From Clavelina lepadiformis (taxonomy: Eukaryota > Chordata > Ascidiacea > Aplousobranchia > Clavelinidae): 64,000 nt of DNA. A model generated the notes under the pieces. That model was given only the letters and a program-made list of their open reading frames with translations, did no database searches and was not told the DNA's origin. The position numbers and the translations under genes were made by a program. Below, in pieces: positions 26,101-37,066 of this stretch (the first letter of the stretch is position 1; every line of letters starts with the position of its first letter). The stretch is from assembly GCF_947623445.1 (NCBI RefSeq), contig NC_135248.1:11479820-11543819 (forward strand), given 5' to 3'.

Positions 26101-26820
26101 TGTCGATAAAAAAGGCATGTAGGCTACCAAAACAACATTGGTTACCAGACGTCAGGAAAGAAATCATTTTTTGAGAGATCGTTTAAGTCGGATTAATGCT
26201 GTCTATCAAACCCATCGAGAGTCATTGCTTTATTAACAAAATGTTTTAAGGAAACACATTTAGTTGAACAAGATAAAATATTACAGATATCATACAAAAG
26301 AGCATTTATAAGGTGAACCATTAGTAGCCTAAAATAGACGATTGAGAATATAGGCTATAGACTTAGACCAGCACACAGCAACTAAGCATAAGACGTGTTA
26401 CTGGAAGAGTTATATACTTTGTATCACAACGTATAGTTGCCAGTACAGAGAAAGCTAAAAATATAGTCAGCAAGCGTACATAAAGGTTACACATTGCGTA
26501 TGATTACGATTCCTTTTCCCACTCAAGCGTTGTTCGTATGCTATACTGTAAACAAACAAAAAAAAACGTTTTATGGTATCAGTAACAGAATATGTCGTTA
26601 TCTTCCCACTCTGCATAGTTCGCCCAAACTAATTGTCATACAGCAGCTAGAAAAAAAATTCTCTTTTGGTCCAAATCCAAGCACTTCCATTTAGGAAGTA
26701 TACTGGATATTTCTGTGGCCAAGTAAAGTCTTTTTTCTTAGAAAACACGTTTTAGTATTTTATCTAAGAATAGTGGCCACACGACAAATGGAATCAGATA
26801 AAACAGCAACCCGGGCAAAG
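23102..26820. other. No supported gene
   Basis: AT-rich spacer. TTAATAGTTAATAGTT-type tandem repeats occur at about 23236-23290. An ATG-initiated frame at 23701-23973 (plus, 90 codons) has no recognisable motif or flanking splice context and is not called. Confidence 0.4.
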
Positions 26821-27073
26821 ATGAGCTTATTAAGGTAGGAAATATTATGCTGTTGCTAATTTTCATTTTTAATAATATTTTATTATACCTAAAGTTAACT
26901 GTTTTATTTGAAACTTGCAATAAAATTCATTATTGTTTGATTTAGAAAGTTTTTTATATACAATCATTTTCAGACAAAAACAAGTCTCAGAATCCTCTGA
27001 AAAGACACCACTGATACGTCACGAATGCGAAACAGACGACAACCAGGTTGCGAAAGAAATAAAAGACAAACCA
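26821..27073 (+). other. Possible 5' exons of the SLC35G-like gene
   Basis: ATGAGCTTATTAAG (26821-26834) ends at a donor GTAGG. A second segment at 26974-27073 follows a CAG acceptor, is open in the joined frame (QKQVSESSEKTPLIRHECET) and ends CAG|GTAAAT. The composition looks like a cytosolic N-terminus. It ends in phase 0, while the next exon (from 27776) would need 1 nt, so the join is unproven or a further small exon is missing. Confidence 0.25.
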
Positions 27074-27837
27074 GGTAAATTAGTAAATTAACTAAAAACA
27101 AAACCATGAAACAAATTAGCAATTCGTTTGAACACAAGTCGACAAACTTATTATCACTTTTCGTAATGGTGTTACGTGGTAAATGCTAAAGATGCAGTAA
27201 AAAGCCAATAAAGAATTACTTCAATTCCATTGACGAGCTATGCAGCCACACAACATTTGCTTTTCAATGTTTTCAAACTGTGCGTTTATGGATGTTGTGT
27301 GGAAAGCCGACCGACCAGGACTATCGCGGTGTGAGACATCGGCGATAAAAGTGCAAAAATCGAAGAACGTACATGTTTGATTACTCAGGGGGCTTAAAGC
27401 GTCATCCATCAAGCGCATGACTATCTCAGTTAGAATCAATATAGCTTAGTAGAGCAACTACAAAAAATCATTAATAAGCAGCTAAGCAATTAAGGCGAAT
27501 CAATGAACGAAAATCCATACTTACGGCATTTGGAGACTCTTGTATTCGTAGCTTAATATAGTTTATTTACTATACAAAATCACTATTGCCGTCAAATGAT
27601 TTTATTCACATAGGTTATCAGTTCAGCTACTACTGGACTAGAATATTTTTTTTTCTTTTGTAATTTTGAGATAAAATTTTTCCACAAGTATTAAGATATA
27701 TTTTTTATAATTTTTTATCTTTGTCTTAAGTCGATTCTTCTTTTTCATCATCTTTCAAAGAATACAACTTTCAAGCAACAAAAGCCGTTACCAATAAAGG
27801 TGGGCAAAGCGTTGTCACGCTTCATCGCGGTTTGCTC

Positions 27838-29660
27838 ATGACGCAATGGACGTCGACAGCGTCAGCAAGCGACACAACGTCACAATCTCCCAATGACTCA
27901 AATGACGAAAAAGAATCAACACCAATATCAAAAAGCGACTGCACGAAAGGAATTCTCCTGGCAATCATAGGCGCTGGGGTAATGTATGGGCTCACCGCGG
28001 TGTTTGTGAGATTGGCAGGCGACAACGGGGTCGGGTCGGCGGAGACCCTATTCGTTAGATGTGGACTGCAGGTACAAAGGTTACAGAGAAAATTTGCGAG
28101 GAACTTCCTTTAATTTAAATGTGGTTTTAACCTTAAAAAGTTTTTATTTTTCTTCAGTTTATCTTATTTGGGAGTCTGGGTGCAATCAGGCAGATATCGT
28201 TCTTTCCACCAGAAGGCAAAGCATGGTATTGCCTTCTCATAGCGGTCACCTACAGTCTTGCCACTATAACCTCTTTTGAAGCATTCAAGTTAGACCGCGA
28301 TTGAAACATAACCTTACTTTTTTACATTATTATTCAGACGTTTGTTTATAGTTCGTAAGACTTTAAAAAGTTATAGGTAATTCCAACAAAAGTTCTGGGA
28401 GAAACAATTAACGGACTTAGTTTTCGTAATTTTGCTGAGCTGTCTGTCGTTAAATACTTACCAATCGAAAACAAAATGTCTACACTAAACTTACGCAACA
28501 CTTGCTATGTTTATTATAGTGTTATTCCTCCGGGAAATGCGATTGCAACAAGAGGCGCATCCCGAACGATTTTTGCCGTACTCCTGTCCTTCTTGATTAT
28601 GAGGGAAAAGTTATTTTGGAAAGATCTTATCGCCGTTGTCACTTGCGTAGCTGGCATCTCATGCATAATTGGTGATATTAAATTGGCTTTCTTATCAAGC
28701 CTTACTTTCGTTACTTATTTCATTTCATTTATCAGCTGATTGATTTGTTATATCGATTAAATTTAGCTATATCACATTCATACAATCAAGAGTTCCTGCA
28801 TTTTATCATCTTTTCCCAGTTTGTAATTATATATTTGAACAGTAGGAAATGTTTTAACAAAAATCTTTTAATGTAAAATGGATCTTTAAGAAAATAGGAA
28901 AAGAGTAATCTCCATTATTCGATTTGTGTCCAGCATCCAGCTTGTCCCCCAACAACAACGATTACGTCGTTCCTCAAGGTTTGTCCGACAACCGGGTCTT
29001 GGTGAACGTCTACGGCTACATGCTCATAGTGTGCTCTGGCATCAGCAGGAGCGTAGGAATGATAACCGTTCGTCAGTTGAAAGGTAACTTTGCATCAGAA
29101 CTGACGTTGATCGCAAATAGTTTATCCGGATTTTTGGTTTAAGAAGCCGGGAAGCGAATGAAAGTTTGTAATTCAGTTTCTACGCAGGCGAACTTCACTC
29201 GTTCACAATCGTCGGTTACCATTCTCTTTTAACCTTCCTCATCAGCTTCGTTCTTCTCTTCGTCCGCAAACTTTCGTGGCCTCCTACCCCTGCCGGCGTT
29301 GGTTACATTTTGGCAGTTTGCGTCACTTCGTCCGTAGCAACGTGGTCGTCCAACAGGTATAAATTCGCCTATGACTTTCACCGTACAGCATATTCTATCT
29401 CCACCGGGGAACTGTCACGCATAATTTATTATAACTTATTATTTAGGGCGGTTCAACTAATTCACCCAGCACTTGTAGCACTGGGACAAAATGCGGATCT
29501 CGTGGTAAGCATGGTACTGGAGCACACCATACTGCACATGGCACCCAGCATGCTGGAGATACTTGGGGCTTGTCTCATTCTTGGCGGCGTGTCTGGAATC
29601 ACGTGGTTAAAGTGGAAAGCGAGCAGAGAAAACGCGGAAATAGATTCGAATGCAAAATAA
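27838..29660 (+). CDS. SLC35G/EamA-type drug-metabolite transporter
   Basis: Exons 27838-28071 (its 5' part possibly from 27776), 28158-28288, 28520-28671, 28934-29119, 29188-29356 and 29447-29660 join in phase to 361 aa. The first ~45 residues are polar and acidic. Ten hydrophobic segments in two EamA-like halves follow: LLAIIGAGVMYGLTAVFVRL starts half 1; VIPPGNAIATRGASRTIFA with FLIMREKLFWKDLIAV is the signature end of TM4-TM5; YMLIVCSGISRSVGM starts half 2; and ALGQNADLVVSMVLEHTI with ILGACLILGGV ends it. This layout matches SLC35G/TMEM20-type DMT proteins. Substrate is unknown. The fourth intron uses a weak donor (GTTTAT at 29120), chosen because it alone keeps phase. The N-terminus may be longer through exons at 26821-27073. 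AATAAA overlaps the stop at 29656. Confidence 0.75.
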
Positions 29661-30181
29661 AAAAACAGAATTTTGCTTCGGTTAGAAATTTGACAAAATT
29701 TTAATATTAAAATCATATTGTTGAGTGTTTTATATTTGTTCTGCTGTAAAAAGCTTTACCTTCCTCTTTTTCTTGACGTACATGTAGAAAAACTATTTAA
29801 TCCTAAACCATATACCCCATATACACGTTAAAAGTATGCCAATTTTGACCGCGTTCTCGGCTCAGACGTACCATCCTTGTGTCTGTGATTTTATAATATG
29901 CAAACACTTCGGCTAAACATTGACACACTGGCTTGCCATGCGCATAATCACTTTTATTTCAACGTTTCACGGTGAAATTACGTAATAAATTTCTGAGCGA
30001 AAATAATAAAGTGCATCGTTTAACTCAATTCGACACGGAATAATAAATGGCTTTAACAGACTTAATATATCGAGATAAAAATGGAAAACGTGAATAGTTT
30101 GAAACCATCGATGTTGTAAACGAATATGAACCGACAGAAATTCAGAAGTTGTTAAAACCGAAAAATTGCGGGATAACTTAC
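29661..30181. other. 3' flank; no gene firmly supported
   Basis: Downstream of the transporter. A minus-strand open stretch at about 29814-29932 (PVCQCLAEVFAYYKI) could be a further exon of the gene starting at 30365, but the phase is ambiguous. Confidence 0.3.
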
Positions 30182-30365
30182 AAGATGATATGCAGCGAAT
30201 TGAAGTCACATTTGCTTTGAACTTGTCCGCTGTATGGGTTGATAAGCTGCACTGAGCCTGGATTCCGGTTTTGCGAAGTAAGTTTTCGACGACCGCCTCG
30301 GCCACGTCACAGGTGGGAGCAGTATTGGCGTCAACGCACGTATACTTTTTGAAATAATTACTCAT
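30182..30365 (-). CDS. Candidate first or internal exon of a small cysteine-containing protein
   Basis: From an ATG at 30365 the minus strand reads MSNYFKKYTCVDANTAPTCD, then EAVVENLLRKTGIQAQCSLS, to a strong donor GTAAGT at 30181. Four cysteines and balanced composition look coding. A hydrophobic run about 100 nt upstream on the same strand (MTSTFLCFVLISVQSLLTLI, starting near 30477) could be a signal-peptide exon. The rest of the gene was not assembled and no family was recognised. Confidence 0.35.
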
Positions 30366-30669
30366 AATTTATCAATCGCGTTAAAAGGTGGTGACATTAC
30401 AGACGTGTACAAGTAGACAAATTAACGTCAACAGACTCTGAACACTAATCAGTACAAAGCATAAGAATGTTGAAGTCATAAAAATCGATTTAAGGCAGTG
30501 CTTTGCTAAAACACATGAAACTAATTGGTAGCAATTGGAGTATGTTTCCCTGAGAGAACCCAAAGAATGTGACAATCTTGCAGAAACTCGTTCCATAAAA
30601 CCGGACAACTTCGAAAAACTCATACCTTTGTAAGCACTTAACAAAAAAACAAAGGCACCACCAGGATGG

Positions 30670-31215
30670 GAAATTTCAGCATTCTAGCATGATTATCTTT
30701 TATTCTTTGCGTTGTCAAGGTGTTTTCCTTACACTATAACCGGTGTTTTAAAAACGCATCACCGAAAAGGGCCTTTAACTTTTGCACAAGCGTTGATAAT
30801 AGAGGACAACGAAGCCTTGGGCACATAACTTTTTACAAGAGTGTAGATGGGGATTATTTCTTCCATTGCGTAAATTTTTAACGCTCTTGCATGATTATAG
30901 TGATTGTGAATATGGCCAACCAACCGGTTTGCATGACAATATATCATATGCATTTTATAAGCGCATCGCCAAAAAACATTTTAACTTCTGCACAAGTGTT
31001 GATATTGTGAAACATAGCTAGTGGTCTTGCTGGGCGCATAAGATTTTGATAGGAGCGTGCGTTAAGATTATTTCTTCCTTGGTGTGATGTTTCATCGTTC
31101 CAGCATGATTATTTTTGACTCTGGCCAAGGTCAACCTGTTTTTATTACACTTTATCGTGTGTTTTATGAATGCATCGCGCAAAACATTTGAATGGCTGAT
31201 TCGATCAACCACGAA
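30670..31215 (+). repeat. Tandem ~200-bp repeat units, block 1
   Basis: Three diverged units align from a shared core (ATTTCAGCATTCTAGCATGATTAT) at about 30672, 30871 and 31090. Each continues with GGTCAACC-like sequence, TTTTATAAGCGCATCGCC-like sequence, CTTCTGCACAAGTGTTGATA-like sequence and GATAGGAGTGTAG-like sequence. Identity between units is roughly 70% by eye. Confidence 0.65.
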
Positions 31216-31755
31216 CGAATTCACGTCTTGGACACCTTTGTTGTATTTCCACGTAATTTCCCTTCTGATTTTTGCATTGACAGTTACATAAATCATTGCA
31301 TGCTGGACATCTTTGGAAAATTGTCATCAGACTTGATTCAAACACAATAAATTTTGGCTCTTCGGCTGCAATAATATCCGTTTAACTGATGTCCCTGGAA
31401 AATACATAATCATATACAGTATGAACGTTACATATCACATAGCTGACTCCACACAAAGGGTATTTGAAGACGTCTGTCTAGTATAAGTAAAATACATTGA
31501 TGATGTGATTTCATATGGGAATCAATAGATATTTCAGGGAAAAAACTTTGATCCCGTGGATTATCAGCAACTGCAATACTGCTTTCAAAGGTTTCGTCAG
31601 CTTTCATTCGTTTTCTTTGTATTGATGTAAAAAGAAATGGAAGCAGTAGGTCGGTCTGGGTTGCTGCATAAAGGTAGTATCATAATAATTGAAATAAGTT
31701 TAAAATAATAATATAGAAATTTTATGAATGGCAAACACACATATGCAATTTAAAA

Positions 31756-32247
31756 CTAATTATTTGCCCTTGAACCTGCGTCTGAACTATTTGTGGATAT
31801 CTGTGTTGACTTTTCCAACTGCATAATGCTCAAGTTACATTGGATCCCTTTTTCTACTGTTAAAGGCACGTGAAGAATTCCCACAGATTTGGTGATGGAA
31901 TCAGGGCTAGTGGTTGTGAAATCATCATCTTCCTCAACTTCAGCCAGTTGTAATTTTCTTAATACATTTTCAGTGAAGATAGATGGCACAACCGCTTTTT
32001 TAAGGCATAGTTTTGTTGATAGACCCATTCTAAACATTTCATAGTTGGTAAAATCATCTCGCATGAAATGCTGACTGCAAATGGTGCTTCGTGTGCGATC
32101 CGTTTTTCGATCCCATTCACGGTTTGCTGTCTTAACAAATGACGCCCATAGTTGTCTCACGCTCTCATTTTTTGGAAAAGAAAATATGCTTATTTGTTTC
32201 GCTTCAGCTTTTCCATTGCAGTGTTTAATCACACATCTATTTGGCAT
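31756..32247 (-). CDS. THAP-domain protein
   Basis: 163 aa from an ATG at 32247. The N-terminal ~90 residues form a THAP zinc finger: Cys5 and Cys10 (MPNRCVIKHC), Pro25, Trp34, Cys57 and His60 (TICSQHF) as C2CH ligands, then the AVPxIF-type box AVVPSIF (85-91). THAP fingers bind specific DNA and occur in host regulators and in P-element-type transposases. The tail has an acidic stretch and VEKGIQCNLSIMQLE, then ends without a transposase core. A possible donor (GACGCAG|GTTCAAGG) near the end could add exons. Blocks of the same ~200-bp repeat lie on both sides (30670-31215, 33660-34065), so it may belong to a mobile element. Confidence 0.8.
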   Translation of the reverse strand: MPNRCVIKHCNGKAEAKQISIFSFPKNESVRQLWASFVKTANREWDRKTDRTRSTICSQHFMRDDFTNYEMFRMGLSTKLCLKKAVVPSIFTENVLRKLQLAEVEEDDDFTTTSPDSITKSVGILHVPLTVEKGIQCNLSIMQLEKSTQISTNSSDAGSRANN

Positions 32248-33659
32248 GATGCTTATCTAAAAAGTCTGAAAAGATATGGCAGTTAAAACGACTAGCCTAT
32301 GTGTGTTCAAGAAAACCAAGGGGTAATGAATTAATTCACTAACTTAAGTCCTATTTTCAAAGAACTCCAAGTTTTTTAAATATCAAACTATAGAAGATAA
32401 ACAATTGGGGGTTCAGAGGGCAATAAGTGAAAGTTTACCAAAATTTTAACTTTTACAGCTTGCTCAAACAATTTCTCATCGGAAACTTGGTTAAAAAGAT
32501 ACCATGATAATTTGGTCGAAAAGATACCATGATACTGCAATAATCATAAAAATTTCTAAATTTGTACTCATTAGGTAAATGTTCAAAAGAGAAATCCGGT
32601 AAGCTATGCCGGTACGATTCATAACGTACTTGTGTACTTTCAGCCCATAATGAATTTCTAAAAGACTTTCTTACTCCTGTTGTCCTGTAGCGTATAGAAG
32701 GTATAGGGCTAGGCCTATTCAGTTCAGTCATCACAAAGTTTTATACTTCCGCAGGAAAAGTAACTTTCCGCGCAAACGAAATGCCCGGTTTTATCCTTGA
32801 AAAGTAGCAGACACTACGCATATTCTGATTAAAAATAGGACATGAGCATGCGAACTGCTCTGTCAAAAATTTTTAAACTTGCACATGGACGAAACTGATA
32901 ATTTTGTACTGACCAATTTTTGCCAAGCATTTTTGTGCGGGGAAAGGCATTCTACACACAGTCCAAACTTTACAGTCAGGCTGTAGCAGACAACATTCGC
33001 AAATTCATAAATTTAACAATACTTGCTGTATATCCAGTATGTATCTGTTATAGCTGTATAGATTGCTCTAACTGCTAGTAGCTTGATAGGTGACAGCCTA
33101 TATTCTGAAAACGGCAATCCTGTACGGTAGCGGTTTTGACGGGTAGCCTATGCGGTCGAACCAAAGGATACTGTAACTTCACGGACGCAAATGGTTGGGT
33201 TACCGAATATTTCATGTTAAAGAAATTGTAATTTATTCAGTTACAATGCTACACGTTGCAAGTTTTTGCACGTGAAGCCTAATTGGACATAGGCTAAACT
33301 CCTATGACCTACAGTTCTGGCTTCAGTTAATTACCGCGCAAGGAAAGCAACAGCAGCAGCATGTTGTCAAGCCGCTTGGTATATGTACTCTATGAGATAA
33401 CAACATCCTTTATCTACGTCACAATGAATGCCATAAACCGTGACTTTTGCGATTTTCTTTTGACAATAACTCCGTGACCACGAATTTATTTTCAAAAATA
33501 TTTTACCAGAATGTTCAGTGAATACTGTTCTTTCATATAAAATCAACGTATTTGTGGACTTGCTCCTCACTTTAGGTTTTATGTAAGCCTTTTTATTGAG
33601 AAACATTGATGCCCTGGCTGTGCCTACATAATTTTTTGACATAAGTGTAGTTGGAAAGT
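32248..33659. other. No recognised gene
   Basis: Region between the THAP ORF and the second tandem block. Minus-strand frames at 32453-32734 and 33367-33642 are open for about 90 codons each but match nothing I recognise; they may be relics of the putative composite element. Confidence 0.35.
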
Positions 33660-34065
33660 ATTTCCTTCCTGATAAGAATTTTCAGCATTCTAGTATCATT
33701 ATTCCTGATTCTGGACATGGTCAACCTGTTTTCGAAACTGTATCGGGCGCTTTACAAGTGCATTTCCATAAAACCACTTCAATTTCTGTACAAGTGTAGA
33801 TATTTCGAAACATATAGAAGCCCCAGGTACATAATTTTTGATAGGAGTGTAGCCTAAATAAGGAATACTCCTTTGATGACGTGAAATTTCAGCGTTCTAG
33901 CATAATTATTTCTAATTCTGAACATGGTCAATATGTTCTTGGTTAAACTTTATTGCTTGTTTTGTAAGCTGATTAATCAAATGGGTTTTTAGGTTTTATA
34001 CAAGCGCTCATATTTATTCACAAAAAGATCCTTGAAACATAATTTTATGTTATAGGAAGGAAGAT
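33660..34065 (+). repeat. Tandem ~200-bp repeat units, block 2
   Basis: Two units with the same core as block 1, in the same orientation (TTTTCAGCATTCTAGTATCA at about 33679 and AAATTTCAGCGTTCTAGCAT at about 33884), each followed by GGTCAACC or GGTCAATA and by CTTTACAAG or CTTGTTTTG sequence. Confidence 0.6.
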
Positions 34066-34069
34066 GCTC

Positions 34070-34213
34070 CCCATTCGTCAAGGATTAGCTCATAGGAAAG
34101 GGAAAAAGGAATGCACGGATTAGCCATTCGTATGGTGGGCTAAAAGGAATATTTCCATCTTTTAAAGTACAGTAATTGTTGTAAGGCTAATCGTGTTCGA
34201 ATGAGTAATCCAA
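34070..34213 (-). repeat. ~140-bp segment, inverted copy of 59936-60075
   Basis: The complement of this segment (starting GGATTACTCATTCGAACAC) aligns with 59936-60075 along its whole length at about 80% by eye, including GCTAATCCGTGCATTCCTTT and CCTATGAGCTAATCC. In both places the ~200-bp repeat units, in plus orientation, lie directly on the inner side, as expected for terminal inverted repeats of one element family. Confidence 0.6.
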
Positions 34214-35953
34214 CCAAACGGCTATGGCTGGTCATTGTACGGTACGATTGGATGGTTTAAGCTTCTGGTGTAGACTGCTGAGATCTAGGCGATATCGGTT
34301 TATGGATAAGGTTTGTATAGTGATTGATGCACACCGTGTACCACAAGATTTGATCCGCACTGCAGTATGATTACTGGCCAGTTTAACATATAGTATAGGT
34401 TTATCTATGGTATGGCATCGGTACTGCAGTTAAAACCGTTGGAATTCCTTGAACAAATTAGCCTATAAACGGATCTCACTAAAAATCTGAAAAGGCTGAT
34501 ATTAACAAAATAGCATAGTTCTCCATTTTAGGTGTTTGGTGGGTAGGCCTTTGGCATTAACGCTGCTTAATTGGTTCTTTTTCGTAGGCTGGATATTGGT
34601 TATATACCTCAGGCTTCTATAGGCACTGGAATATCCGTACATGCTTACTTACTGAATGTAGAATCAAAGCAAGTTTTAAAGACTGCTGAATTGTTGCACA
34701 GTGCAATACACAATCGTGTTTAAACTGGCAATCCAGCTAAGGCTATAGACCGGTACTCGTGTTTGCATTGCTCACGCACTGTATTAAATTGAGTTTTTGT
34801 AATTACATGGGGCTTTTGTTCAGGATCAGGTTGAAATAGTTATGCCTTCAAGCTGTAGTGATTGCATCAATTATATATACGCGGCATACCAGTGCTCAAC
34901 ATGTTATGGAAGGTCTTTGTCAGTGCGGTTCTTACTCACCAACTGTATTTATCCAGAGTCTCATTGTGGCATAAAGTCAAAGTGTTTCACAGCAATCGAC
35001 ATGATTTTCTTTATTTTGGGCCCGGGATAGAAGTATCTAGAACTTCATATATCAATTTAGTTCGCTTCCATTAACCTTAGGTTAAGCTGGGTTAAGTCAA
35101 GGTTAAGCTGGTCACAGGGTTAAGCTGAAACAGATATCTCCAGATTCCAGGCAATTTAGTTGCACCCACGCTCACCCAGTTGATTTTATTCATCCGGCAT
35201 GGTTTTTTGCTGAGGCAAAAAGGGACTCTATCGCGCCGAAGCCCTGCAGGTGCTTGCTTACAAAAACAGAAAAATTGTCATAGGATGCTGTTTACTATAA
35301 CAGTGTCGATTTGGTGCCCATTAGTCATTTTTTCACTTGAGATAACCAAAGATGTAAATTTCCTGCAGGGTGTCACAAGGTGAGCTGTTGTTGTTAGCTT
35401 TAAGCTCTCACTTTTTGCCACCTTGATGTTAGGGTAAAAGGATGCCAACACTCATTGTTTAACTTTATTATTGTCCAATTTTGGGAATAGACCATGGCTA
35501 AGCGATCATATCTCGGCCAACGGTTAGCTCACTGTTTCCCAGTTTTTGGCCGTGTAGACGATCGCTTGGTTGTACTTGTACACTGCATAGTTGTATTTAG
35601 ACCACTTGATGTGTTTGGTCGATCATTACCACTTGAGTTCACTGACCACTTCGCTCAACTGTGATAGGCTATTTACCTCTTGTCGTTAAGAACAACAACA
35701 AGTTATTTTGGAATATCCCACTACCTCGTCAATTTTAGTCAGTGTTTTAAATGCCAACTTAAAGTGTTTTGCAATTGCATGTTTATTACATGATCTTACA
35801 AAATGATTAAAATTTGTCCCTATTTTAAATTTCTTGTTTGAGGGATTGTTAAATGCCACTAGTAAAAACTATGGCTATTTGATTACTAGCGTTTTGACAA
35901 CCATTGTGTATTAGCATTAGTTTTACCATTACAATTTTGCCAAAGGTCTAAAA
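34214..35953. other. No supported gene
   Basis: Includes a short tandem of GGTTAAGCTG-type units at about 35081-35128. Open frames near 34842-35074 show no recognisable motif. Confidence 0.4.
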
Positions 35954-36997
35954 CAGGGGTTCTTAAACTTTTTGGCACACGCCCCCCGTGACGGTACCTA
36001 AAAATTTCACGCCCCACCTCATTGCAAAATAAAAAAGCATTAAACAAAAAAACAATTTATTTTCAATTAACTTTCATTGATGTGAAGGATGTAGTTGTTT
36101 TTTGGAAACCAAACGTTTAATTCGAAGTTTTGTAGAAGATAATGCACGTCTTAGGTCGGCTACACAGTCAAGTTTGTTCCTAGGCTTTGTCTTTATATTC
36201 ATGGAGATGACGCTGCAAACGACTTGGTCTCAAAACGTCGTTGCTTAGCTTTTCTAAGCATATCACGCATTGTGGTACGACTTTTCCGTTCACTGTGGTA
36301 TCTACAAAGCCATACTTCAGATAATTTTGGTCATACTTTCTCTTTTTTCCACTCATGTTGTGTCAATACAATTAGTTTAATTACTAAAATACCTGGTTAT
36401 TAAATCAATACTAAAATTAAATTTTGCTTCATTTTACGGTTTTAATATTGGCTGACGTTGGTTTTACCCTGTTTAAACCGGTGCGGTTACTATTTTTATT
36501 ATGTGTGGCCGACACTGCACACAAATTTTCAATCGTTAATGACTCAAAAATAATACGTCATAAACTGATCGGATATTTACAGGTTAGTAGCAAAAACATC
36601 TGGCTTCCTGTATACATCATAATTGTAAAACTAAAGAAAATGCATTTAGTGTAAATTAAGTATTTCCTGCAAGTGATACATTTCTAAAAGTTTTTCTTGT
36701 TACGCCGCCCCCCGTTGTGAGAAAAAACAGGTCACCGCAAAAAGAGAACAGTTAGTCGAGCTAGGAGTGCATGAATGAGTAAACGAAAACAATACACCAA
36801 ATATTATGATGTAACAATTGACGTATTTCAGAATCTAAATTTCAAAAATACAATTGCCATGGTGACACACTTTAAATGAACCTATAGTGAAAGTCAAGAA
36901 AGCATGTTTTGACATAGCTCATATAATAATAGACAGTTTGTCATCTCTCGCCCCCCCCCTTATGAATGTTACACGCCCCCCAGTTTTAGAACCGCTG
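35954..36997 (-). mobile_element. hAT element, non-autonomous, with BED-finger relic
   Basis: Termini CAGGGGTTCTTAAACT (left) and the complement of CAGCGGTTCTAAAACT (right) are inverted repeats. They are flanked by an exact 8-bp target duplication GTCTAAAA (35946-35953 and 36998-37005). Subterminal GCCCCCC runs occur at both ends. It retains only the 5' end of a transposase-like ORF (36180-36356, minus). Confidence 0.85.
36180..36356 (-). CDS. BED-type zinc finger fragment of a hAT transposase
   Basis: 58 codons from an ATG at 36356, reading KRKYDQNYLKYGF then PQCVICLEKLSND and LQRHLH. This matches the N-terminal BED finger of Charlie/ZBED5-like hAT transposases (Cx2C...Hx4-5H type). A stop follows just after the finger. 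No catalytic domain remains, so it is a relic. Confidence 0.6.
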   Translation of the reverse strand: MSGKKRKYDQNYLKYGFVDTTVNGKVVPQCVICLEKLSNDVLRPSRLQRHLHEYKDKA

Positions 36998-37066
36998 GTC
37001 TAAAACGTTAATCATTTTCGAAAAAGAAGACTCACAGGCTACAATTTATTTTGTTTTTCTATTCAG

